DNA of 64,000 nt from Charina bottae (Eukaryota > Chordata > Lepidosauria > Squamata > Charinaidae), in NCBI GenBank assembly GCA_023362775.1, contig JALMGJ010000008.1:34831001-34895000 (forward strand), in the 5' to 3' direction. Of this stretch, positions 33,829 through 42,402 are shown in pieces. Under the pieces are notes generated by a model that saw nothing but the letters and a program-made list of their open reading frames with translations, searched no databases and had not been told where the DNA came from. Made by a program: the position numbers and the translations under genes. The first letter of the stretch is position 1. Every line of letters starts with the position of its first letter.

Positions 33829-35371
33829 ATCATCTCCAAACTAAAAACCATTAGTTCTCTTGGAAAAAACAGCAGCTTTAAAGCAATTGTTTAATGTCAC
33901 TAAGTATGAACTAATATAGTAAGTCTATTTCTTGTCTATGTTACCCACAAATTGTTTCCCACAATTTACTCTTAATTGCTTCAATTTCATTTCTGTATTA
34001 ATCTGAAAATTTTATTTTCCCAGTTACCAACAAAATGGTATAAATCCAGAATGGGCGACAGAGGCACTGCTTTTTAAAACTATAATAGAAAGGTTCTGCA
34101 ATAACCAAGAAAAGGTCATGGTTACTCCATACAAAATGGATAGTTGATAGCCTTCAACCTGTATTAAACAAACTCCTAGGAAGCAAGTGCATTACATAGC
34201 TGGTGCATTTTCTGACAGGGCTCCACCCTGTTCCACTGGTCATTATTTATTGTGTGGAAGCTGTCAGAGTCCAAGGGTGGCCATCCCTTGCCCTCAAGTG
34301 AGTCAGCAGTGAGGTGTGGAAATGCTCAGGCATCCCTCATTCCTGGGGCTTCTGTTGGAAGGATACACCCATGTGTCCATTAAGGGACAGCTTATGAAAC
34401 TTCCCATAAATGGCAATGGACAGAATCATGCCCTCTGACATAGGATAACCGCTCTTCAAAATTCTTTCCAATGTTCATAATAAGTATGTTTTAAAAGTAT
34501 TATTATCTTTCTGAAAATATGTATGCAAACAGTAGTTTCTCTTGATATACATATTTAAAATATGTATTTTCTTTACAAAAATAGTCTTTAAATGCTTATT
34601 TCAATTGAGATATGCTGTGACACAACATTTAGAGGAGCGTAAATTCCAGTGGATTACTACATTGCATATAAATTCTGGAAGAGCAGATCAGGTCACCTGA
34701 ATGTGCAAATATTGAATTGCTCAAGCATTCTCAATTATCACATATTGTTCTCAGATTGTTATGAATAAGTAGAATGCTTTATAGTATCTTTTATGTTACA
34801 ATTTGAAAGCAAAGTATGAAACATAATAAGAAATCCCTATATGAAATACAGTAAAGTAATAGTCAACAATGAAAGGCCAGAAATACATAAAATACACCCA
34901 GATAATAAATTAGTTTAAAACTCTGGATAAATAAAACATATTGCACATCCATAATAGGAATGTTTTAATTAATTATTGGTTTTAAAAATAGCTCTCTTTG
35001 TTTTTATAATTTTAAAAATCTTTCAATCCTGTATAATTTTTAAGATTTTGGATAAAATCACTGCATCTCAGTTTTGGAAAAGGCATCACATGTTCAGTTG
35101 CCTGGTCATTATTATAATTTATATGCCTCTGGGCTCCTCAAAGACCAGAGTACCAGCAATTGTCTTCCGGATAGTTGCTTTCAAATAGGAAGATTATGAT
35201 AGTTGTAATCCAAAATATCAGGGGGATACCAGCTTCCCTAAGTTCTTTTAATGTAAGAAATGATCCCCTCCCTACCTGCCCAAAGAAGGCTATAGGTATA
35301 GAGAGCCAGGAAGGTGACCTTGGAGAAGGAATCCAGAGACTGTCAAGGAACCATCACATGCAGAAGAAACA
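33829..35371. other. Unique DNA, no feature recognised
   Basis: No gene or repeat family is recognised. Confidence 0.4.
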
Positions 35372-35562
35372 TGTCTGAGGTCCCATGAGGGGGAAAGTAT
35401 TACAAAGAGACTCAGACTACCTCCCACTGGTTCCCTCGGGTTTAAGAGATAGGGAAGGGCAAACATAGGCAGACTTGCAAGATGTAGCCTATCTCAATAA
35501 AGCATAGTTCTAGTTGTCCTGCGGAGTCTGTTTTCTGATCTGGTCTACCTGAAGGGCTGACA
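35372..35562 (+). repeat. Possible orphan LTR
   Basis: The segment begins TGTC and ends GACA. It has an AATAAA signal at 35496-35501 and is followed by 'gttggtcaggggg', which could be the start of an element leader. No gag, pol or second LTR is nearby, and no target duplication was found. The start could also be the tgtc at 35341. The call is tentative. Confidence 0.35.
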
Positions 35563-35704
35563 GTTGGTCAGGGGGACACCACCTCTGGCTCCAGGGACAC
35601 TGCAGAAGCCTTGAGCCCACTCTCCAGAGCTCTTTCAAAGTTGTGAAATGTGACAAAAGGGGGAAATTATTAAATACATTGGCAATCGTTTTATGAATTG
35701 CAAC

Positions 35705-35748
35705 TAATTTAATTTAATTTAATTTAATTTAATTTAATTTAATTTAAT
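35705..35748 (+). repeat. (AATTT)n microsatellite
   Basis: About nine pentanucleotide units. Confidence 0.97.
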
Positions 35749-35759
35749 TATTAATTGCT

Positions 35760-37500
35760 GACCTTGTTTTCTTTAAAGTGTGGCCCCAGATCCCCCTGAA
35801 ATGTTAATTAGACCTCTTATCCCCTTGTCCCCCCAAACTCTGCTTCCCTGTAGTAGATTAAGCATCATCTGAAGTTATGTGGGAAAGATGTGGAGAGGCC
35901 CTAATTCCACCAATTTTCAAGCAAGTCAAGATCTTCTAAAAACTGTAACTAAGGGTCAGACTCAGTGACTTCATGTTTATCAAGCTATCTGATTGTGAAT
36001 AGCTGCAACTTTTTTTTCTTTTCTTTTCAAATGAAACCAGTTGAGGAAAGCAATACATCAATCTTGTTTTGTTTTTCTATTTTCCCCAGACTGGCTCACA
36101 TTTGATAGCAGAGGTGGACTAAAGGGAAATATCTGGAAGCAGCCAGATATGGGAGAGGTTACTAGGCCTCACTTTTAACACCTCCACTACACTTTTCATT
36201 TTGTGTTAAAAATAAATATATGCACACGTACTTTATAGCCAAACTGAGCGTTACAGGCTCATTGTACACATAGATGTCCAGTTAGATCTAAGGGAAATGT
36301 CACAAAATTAAGGGACCATTCCACTTCACTGCCTATAAACCCCCTGTTGCACAAATTGCATTCTAATAAAAGCCACATTCCTTGCATCAAATAATGCTTT
36401 CAAACAAAATGTAAGAACCTTCTTTTGCAATTTACAAAATTTTCATAAAGTGGGACAAAAGCAAGCTCTTGTATTGCCCTTGCAGTTTAAGAACTGAGAA
36501 ATTAACTCATGTCAATGTTAATAAATAAAATTTCACATGCCTTCCAAAGGTACCATCTTTTTAAATTAATACAAGAAAATATCAATTGCAATAGGTTTTT
36601 TTCTGAAGGTACAGGAAATAACCGTCCTGCAGAATCATCATCAGAATAGAAGGAAGGTGATTCAAGATTGCTGCATCAAGATTAAAGACACCAGATGAAG
36701 TGCTACCGATTCATAAAGGAATTTAGTTTTACATTAAGTGAAAGTTGAAAATGCAGAGAAAAATCTGGTACTTCTGGAAACTTACTGTAGTATTGTAGGT
36801 CTCATGCAGGAAGATGATAGCTTTCTCTCTTCATGCCATTACAAAAAAATGATTTGCTGACCAAAGTTAGCCCAGGAAAAAAGAAAAGAAAAGAAAAAGA
36901 ATATGTAGCTGCCAAGCCTTGTTACACATTTAGAATGGTTTAGTAGCTGTCTTGAAACAAATGTGTCTAATACTGACCCCCTGGGCCATCTTTTCCCCAG
37001 GACTGCTGAATTTTGTGAGCACTTTCATGTCTTCAAGAAATTGCTGGAAATTTCTAATCTATCCTAAACCATCTTTAACTAGCAGTAATGGTGATAGTGA
37101 TTCAGAGTGTTTGACAGACAATACTTGTGAAGATAAAAAACAATTTTATGACATTAGTATCAGAATCTTGAGCTTTAATGCTAGTATTTCATTTCCCTTT
37201 GGCCTAATAAGAAATAGAAATGAAGACAACCCTAATGTCTTTTCTTCTGCTGGGGGGCATTTGAAATTTAAAGTGGAATTTAGTCCAAGCGTTTACAACT
37301 TGTGAAGATCATTCTTCATTATGACTCCAAACATGATTCTAGTCACAATTTTGAAAGAAGCCAATTTATATAGTTCCTGCTTGTACTAAATAATGAATTC
37401 CAAGCTGCATATATAGATTCACATGTACATATTCTGTAGCTGACCAATTAAAAAAGGATAATTTTGTTTATGCACTGGACAGTCATTTGTACACTTAGCA
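35760..37500. other. Unique DNA, no feature recognised
   Basis: The longest open frame, 117 codons at 36952-37305, has no recognisable domain. No repeat family is assigned. Confidence 0.45.
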
Positions 37501-37504
37501 TACA

Positions 37505-37640
37505 GTATTTATGAGAGATCGCTTCTGTCTGTGCTCCTGCCCTCTGAAGATGCCGGCCACAGATGCTGGCGAAATGTTAGGAACCACAACTTCCAGAACA
37601 CGGCCACACAGCCCAGAAGACCCACAACAGCCAGAGAAGG
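37505..37640 (+). mobile_element. Penelope-like element terminal region, second family
   Basis: The stretch contains the motif run 'ctgaagatgccggccacaga', then 'tgctggcgaaat', then 'ccacaacttccagaacacgg', which I recognise as a terminal region of a vertebrate PLE different from the one at 7259, 22916 and 38190. No coding part is attached. It is an isolated fragment without a visible target duplication. Confidence 0.65.
37536..37590 (+). ncRNA. Hammerhead-ribozyme-like motif, second PLE family
   Basis: CTGAAGA starts at 37544. Stem II is gccggc with gctggc (six pairs, one G-U). GAAA is at 37571-37574, followed by TGTT and AGG. AGG can pair with the CCT just before the core to begin stem I. 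Stem III is again minimal and contains a U-G pair, as in the copy at 23374. Confidence 0.55.
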
Positions 37641-38189
37641 TTTTTCTTTAATCTTTGTTTCTCATTAAACCAAAATCTGGAATTAGAATCTGCAGAGTGC
37701 ATAGATAAGCTCTGAAATTTGCTACTACAAGGTATAGTGATGGCTGCAACATGGACACCTTTGAAAGAAGATTAGAAAAATGCTCCAGTGTTTAATCTAA
37801 TTTGCCTTGAAGAGTTCCTTCATGCATTAAAGGCAACACCATTCATCACCTTGAGGTTCTTTGTGTTGCTCCAATTGCTTTCTGGCATATTCAATAGCCA
37901 GAGAAATATGTGCACTTTGTTGTGTTTTTGCAGAACCTGGATGTGCTGGTAAAAAGAGTCTGAACAATGTGGAGGAAAACACTGCTTCTCTTTGTTTTTT
38001 AGAAGCAGGGTAGATGGCATATTATATTATATTGCAAAGTAGCTTCACTCCTTCAAAGCATCATCAAAATGAGGTGTCTTTTCAGCACTGTGAACAGTCA
38101 TCCTGATTTGGTTCAATGTTAATATCTTAGCCCTAATCCTCTCCTTCCGAAATGTTATAGGAAACCTACTTTCAACATCTGTGTTGCAT
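37641..38189. other. Unique DNA, no feature recognised
   Basis: No gene or repeat family is recognised. Confidence 0.4.
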
Positions 38190-38227
38190 GTCTGTAGCTT
38201 GAATCATGTCAACTGGATTTCTATTTT

Positions 38228-38277
38228 CTCAGTGGAAACGTTTCGCTCCTTATCCAAGGAGCTTCTTCAGTCTGAGC
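38228..38277 (-). ncRNA. Hammerhead-ribozyme-like motif in PLE
   Basis: On the minus strand CTGAAGA, a perfect 5-bp stem II (gctcc with ggagc), GAAAC and GTTT follow in order, with the CTCAG/CTGAG stem I pair. This is the best-preserved of the five cores. Confidence 0.65.
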
Positions 38278-38370
38278 AAAGTTAGTAAGGGAATCCTTAA
38301 ATATGTTGCTGTGTGACCTTACACCTGGGGCTAGGTCATGGTTATTATTATTATTTTTGAGATGTTATTT

Positions 38371-38690
38371 CTAAGTCCCTTTATCATCTAAAGAAGGATC
38401 GTTAAGATCACCATGCTGCTGTTGAGCTTGCGAAATGGTCTTAATCTTCCTAGGCACAGAAGACAAAGCAGGGAGGAAGATAGGGGAAAGATTGTGCCTG
38501 AGGCCCCCACCTCTATTCAAGGAAGGATTTTCCAAGTTGGCATAAATGGATTCCTTGACCCCTCTCTCAAACCACCTATCTTCTCTGTCTAAAATGTGAA
38601 CATTAATGTCCTCAAATGAGTGTCCTTTTTCCTTTAGATGAAGATAAACTGCTGACTCTGGTCCTGTGGTGTTACTTCTTTTGCGAGGCG
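38371..38690 (-). pseudogene. PLE protein C terminus (GIY-YIG endonuclease region)
   Basis: About 105 codons of PLE frame end at 38371. Visible blocks are 'HLKEKGHSFED', 'ILDREDRWFERGVKE' and 'NPSLNRGGGLRHNLS', all standard for the C-terminal half of the GIY-YIG nuclease region of Penelope-like proteins. The Glu in 'GVKE' and the Asn in 'SLNR' are at positions usually conserved. The open frame continues upstream to 38820 only because the L2 DNA happens to be open there. The RT and the GIY-YIG start are missing. Confidence 0.8.
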
Positions 38691-40220
38691 GCAAAACCAG
38701 GTCTTTAAGTTCTTCCGGAAGGACAGGAGCAACGGGGCCTGCCTCGCCTCTGGGGGCAAAATGTTCCAAAGGGCAGGTGCCACTGCCGAGAAGGCCCGCC
38801 TTCTGGACCCCACCAAGCAAAACTCCCTTAACGATGGGGTCCGAAGCATGCCCTCTCTACATGATTGAGTGGGACGGTTTGAAGTTATGGGGATGAGACG
38901 GTCCCTCAGATACCCTGGTCCCATGCCATGTAGGGCTTTAAAGGTCATAACCAACACCTTGAATTGCACCCGGAAGCACACCGGCACCCAGTGCAGCTGG
39001 CACAGCAGAGGTGTCACATGAGCCGATCTAGGGGCACCAATAACTGCGTGCGCAGCAGCATTTTGGACCAGATGAAGCTTCCGGATACTCTTCAAGGGTA
39101 GCCCCATGTAAAGCACATTGCAGTAGTCTATATGGGAGATGACCAGGACATGAGTGACTGTACAGAGGGATTCCTGATCCAGGAAAGGGCGTAACTGGCG
39201 CACAATACGAAGTTGCGCAAAGCCCCTTCTGACCACGACTGCCACCTGCTCTTCGAGCAGGAGTCGTGAGTCCAGAAGGACCCCCAGATTCCGCACTGGT
39301 TCCAAATGGGGAAGTGCAACCCCATTCAGAACCAAAGATGATAATTTCCCGGATCTGGAAGAACCATCAATCCACAGCCACTCCGTCTTACCAGGGTTCA
39401 GCTGAAGCCTGTTGTTCTCCATCCAGATCCCCACAGCCACGAGGCACTGAGAGAGGGCGGCCACTGCATCACTTACTTCACCTGGGATGGAGATGTACAA
39501 TTGTGTATCATCAGCATATTGATGATATCTCATCCCATGGTGACGGATGATCTCACCCAGCAGTTTCATATAGATATTAAATAGGAGAGGTGAGAGAACC
39601 GAACCCTGTGGCATCCCGCAAATGAGGGGGCGAGAGTTGGATCTCTCATCTCCTATTACTACCGATTGGGACCGGCCCCAGAGGAAGGAGGTGAACCAGC
39701 ACAAAACTACGCCAGCCACCCCCAACTCCTCGAGCCGTCCCAAAAGGATACCATGGTCGATGGTATAGAAAGCCGCTGAGAGATCGAGGAAAGCCAGGAT
39801 GGACGCACTCCCTCCATCCTGCTCTCGCCAGAGATCATCCGTAAGTGCGACCAATGCAGTTTCCACCCCATATCCCGGCCTGAAACCCGACTGAAAGGGG
39901 TCCAGATAATCCGTTTCATCCAGAATCCTCTGGAGTTGCAACGCCACCACTTTCTCAACCACCTTCCCCAAAAAGGGGAGGTGGGAGACAGGACAAAAAT
40001 TGTCCAATATTGTAGGGTCCAGTGATGGTTTCTTGAGTAGGGGGTGCACCAGGGCATCCTTAAATGCAGCTGGAAACACCCCCTCCTCCAGAGATATATT
40101 AACCATCGCCTGGACCCAACCACATGTCACCTCCCTGGCTGCTTGCACCAGCCAGGAAGGGCAAGGGTCTAGATGACATGTGGTGGCCTTTACAATCTGG
40201 AGGATCCACAAATATGTCAT
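38634..40220 (-). pseudogene. L2 reverse transcriptase fragment, open frame
   Basis: A 528-codon frame without stops, of which codons up to about the PLE junction at 38690 are L2. RT blocks are visible in order: 'DPFQSGFRPGYG', motif A 'FLDLSAAFYTIDHG' (the usual Asp after AAF is Tyr), 'MPQGSVLSPLLFN', and the catalytic 'YADD' at 39507-39518. The post-RT region ends with 'PALWNILPPEARQAP'. The first Met is incidental; the true protein would start far upstream with an AP-type endonuclease. In an intact L2 this enzyme performs target-primed reverse transcription. The long open frame suggests a less decayed copy than the one at 58.5 kb, but it is truncated at both ends. Confidence 0.85.
38685..40200 (-). 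mobile_element. L2 LINE fragment (RT to C terminus)
   Basis: A minus-strand L2 copy lacks its endonuclease and 5' part as well as its own 3' untranslated end. On the left it is fused to PLE sequence and on the right it stops near 40195. It is related to, but distinct from, the plus-strand L2 at 58540-60815. Confidence 0.85.
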
Positions 40221-40239
40221 GTACTAGCACTTGGTAGAG

Positions 40240-40525
40240 TAACCATGAAGGCCTTGGAAAAGATATTCAAATGCCATGATGTCTCTATACCTACAAAGAT
40301 CAGAATCAGGCAAGCCATGTTATTCACTGTGACACTCTATAGAAGTAAAAGTTGGATTTGAAGAAGCAGGATACGAAGTGTACTGATGCTTTGAACTTTG
40401 ATTTTGGAGAAGACTCCTGGGCATACCATGGACAGCCAAGAAAACAAACAAATGGATCCTCAAATAAATCAATCCAGAATTCTTACTTGAGGCACAAATG
40501 ACCAGGCTCAAATTATGCTACTCTG
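40240..40525 (+). mobile_element. Old RTE/BovB-like LINE, left piece
   Basis: Translated in pieces, this reads like the post-RT region of BovB: 'IPTKIRIRQAM' parallels 'LPTKVRIVKAM' of the BovB at 63.5 kb, and 'WI', 'RSRIRSV' and related blocks follow. The sequence is interrupted at 40525 by the Gypsy element and resumes at 46409. It is more diverged than the other BovB copies. Confidence 0.6.
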
Positions 40526-40882
40526 TGTCAGGGTTCATGTCTATGAATCCTGCCATTAGAATCTATAATAGCTTAGTGCTTGTATAGTAGTTGGGAGGGG
40601 GAATGACAGTTGAGTGTTATGTCTGCTGCTGGAAGCTAGAGACAGCTAGGCCAAGGTCGCGCACCTGCAAAGGAGAGGAGATGGGACCGTTTGCTCCATG
40701 AGATCATCGCTGGTGAATTGGCGCGCAAAGGGAAGGGTTAAGAGAGCATAGTTTGGCGGGAATCAGTATTCAAGTCTTTAGGAGTGCTTCAATGAACATG
40801 TATCCTGAATAAAGCTTTATCTGCATTTCAATGAATTGCATGGAGAAGTGTTTATTGGGACATTGTTGTTGAGATCATCACA
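40526..40882 (+). repeat. 5' LTR of the chromodomain element
   Basis: The LTR runs TGTC...CACA. The predicted transcript start is near 40768, judged from the self-primer match, with a weak TATA-like ttaaga about 30 bases upstream. AATAAA is at 40808-40813, so R would span roughly 40768-40830. Confidence 0.92.
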
Positions 40883-40883
40883 G

Positions 40884-40895
40884 AAAGACTTGAAT
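40884..40895 (+). promoter_or_regulatory. Putative self-primer binding site
   Basis: One base after the LTR lies aaagacttgaat. It is exactly complementary over 12 bases to attcaagtcttt at 40768-40779 in the LTR. No tRNA-complementary site beginning TGG is present. In Tf1/sushi elements the folded 5' end of the RNA primes minus-strand synthesis, and this arrangement fits. Confidence 0.65.
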
Positions 40896-40986
40896 CCACA
40901 ATCCAGTCGGTTTATCTTGAGGTTACAAGTGGTAACTCCATTTAGTGCCTCCTGAGTGAGAATCGGCTTGTCCAGGCAACTTCAGT

Positions 40987-42402
40987 ATGGAAGAATCTAT
41001 GGAATGTTTCCAGACGGAGGAAGGGGAGCAACCAGGCCCCTCTTCAGGTTGGGAAGCGAATTCCAAGGACGGGAAGCGTGCGGCTGCTGAACCCGAAGCA
41101 GCTAAGAAAAAAGCCTCTAAGAAGGTGTCTCGACGAAGTGGCGTAGAGATTACCGAACTAGCCATGGCACGCACCCCTCGAGTGGGAGCGGAATGGTCCG
41201 TGGGAATTGGAGGCGGCATCCGGGCTGGGAAGGGAAAACGCACGGCTAAACCCAGAGTGACCCAGTCCCAGAGGATGGCTTCACTGGAAGCGAAGACTGC
41301 ACGTATTGATGGTGAAATGGAGACTATTAGTCACCAACTACAAACCCTTATTCAATCCGTGCAACAACTGGCTTTGATTTCAAAGCAGGAAGGTATTCCA
41401 GGGGCGGATTTACCACCTAAATTGATGACCACGGCAGCAGAGAGCGGCACGTCTAGTGGAGAGGAGGAGGAGGAATCCTCTGGATCCGAAATGGAGGTGC
41501 CTCAACCGGCCGTGAGTAAATTACAAAGGGGCCAACCTAGGGTGTTCGCGTTGAACAAACTGAAAACAAGATTTGATGGGGACCCAGCGAAATTGGCTTG
41601 CTTTATGACCCATGTCAGGGGTTTTATGGAGGAGTTTGAAGAGTCTTTCTTAACGGAAGAAGCCAAAGTAAGGTACGTCTCAAGTTTCTTAGAGGGAGAG
41701 GCTGCTTTATGGCTGGTGGCGTTGCATGACTCTAACTCTCCAGATTTATGGACTTTTAATGGCTTTATGCTAGCTTTACGACGCCGGTTTGAAGATACCC
41801 TCTCTAAAATGTCAGCTAAAGTGCAGCTGCAGCAGCTACGCCAGGGAAACCGATCTGTTGCCGAATACGCAATGGAGTTTAAAAAACTCATAGGCATGGT
41901 CCCATCTTGTCCTGAGACTTTTCAGGTGGAATACTTCCAGATGGGGCTGAAACCCGAGATTTTAGAGATGGCAGCAGGACGGGGTGACCCTGACACCCTA
42001 GAAGAATGGATTCAATTAGCCGGAAAGGTTGAGAGCACCCAATTAAGACTGAGATCGTACAGGAAGCTACATAGCTCGGGGAAAAGCCCTTTGGGACAGC
42101 CCCCGGCGAAGAAGCTAGCTAGAGCCACTGCTTGGGAAGAGGAAAAAGAACGCAGAGCAAAGAGAGGCTTGTGTTTCAAATGTGGCAAAGAGGGACATTG
42201 CATTGGTAACTGCCCTCAGAACCCCTCTACAGTAAAAGCAAAGCCAGACAGCCAGCCTTCCAAACCATCTAAGCTACCACCACGCAAGGGAGCAGCTCAT
42301 GCTCTGGAGGACAGCAAGACTCGGGATCTGGTTGGGGGAGAGAACGACTCCTCTGACGAAGAGTTCATGCAGCCGGCGGAAAACGAGCGATGTCTGGCTT
42401 GA
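40987..42402 (+). CDS. gag: Gag polyprotein of the chromodomain element
   Basis: 471 residues, uninterrupted. The N-terminal region (1-190) is low in complexity: a Lys/Arg-rich patch ('KKKASKKVSRR'), a predicted coiled coil at about 98-131 and an acidic Ser/Glu run. A retrotransposon Gag capsid-like domain spans about 190-330 and contains the 'FLEGEAALWL' and 'LRQGNRSVAEYAMEF' blocks. A canonical CX2CX4HX4C zinc knuckle lies at residues 396-409 (CFKCGKEGHCIGNC). The ATG is about 104 bases after the LTR. Gag forms the particle and binds the RNA. Its stop (42400-42402) overlaps the start of pol. The fold family is that from which PEG10/RTL genes arose, but this copy sits in an ordinary element with LTRs. 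Confidence 0.92.
   Translation: MEESMECFQTEEGEQPGPSSGWEANSKDGKRAAAEPEAAKKKASKKVSRRSGVEITELAMARTPRVGAEWSVGIGGGIRAGKGKRTAKPRVTQSQRMASLEAKTARIDGEMETISHQLQTLIQSVQQLALISKQEGIPGADLPPKLMTTAAESGTSSGEEEEESSGSEMEVPQPAVSKLQRGQPRVFALNKLKTRFDGDPAKLACFMTHVRGFMEEFEESFLTEEAKVRYVSSFLEGEAALWLVALHDSNSPDLWTFNGFMLALRRRFEDTLSKMSAKVQLQQLRQGNRSVAEYAMEFKKLIGMVPSCPETFQVEYFQMGLKPEILEMAAGRGDPDTLEEWIQLAGKVESTQLRLRSYRKLHSSGKSPLGQPPAKKLARATAWEEEKERRAKRGLCFKCGKEGHCIGNCPQNPSTVKAKPDSQPSKPSKLPPRKGAAHALEDSKTRDLVGGENDSSDEEFMQPAENERCLA

Larger units (their letters stand above)
38190..38690 (-). mobile_element. Penelope-like element 3' fragment joined to an L2
   Basis: This minus-strand copy of the same PLE family as 22916-23497 comprises the protein C terminus (38371 to about 38690) and the 3' region with a hammerhead-like core. 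It ends at 38190 at the same short terminus ('ctacagac') as the right arm of the fold-back copy. Its upstream end directly abuts the minus-strand L2 near 38685-38695. No flanking target duplication was found. Confidence 0.78.

Noticed and set aside
36952..37305. 117-codon plus-strand frame
   Set aside because: No recognisable family, no splice-site or promoter support, and set in AT-rich unique DNA.
40883..40905. tRNA primer binding site
   Set aside because: No TGG-initiated sequence lies next to the LTR; the self-complementary site explains the position better.
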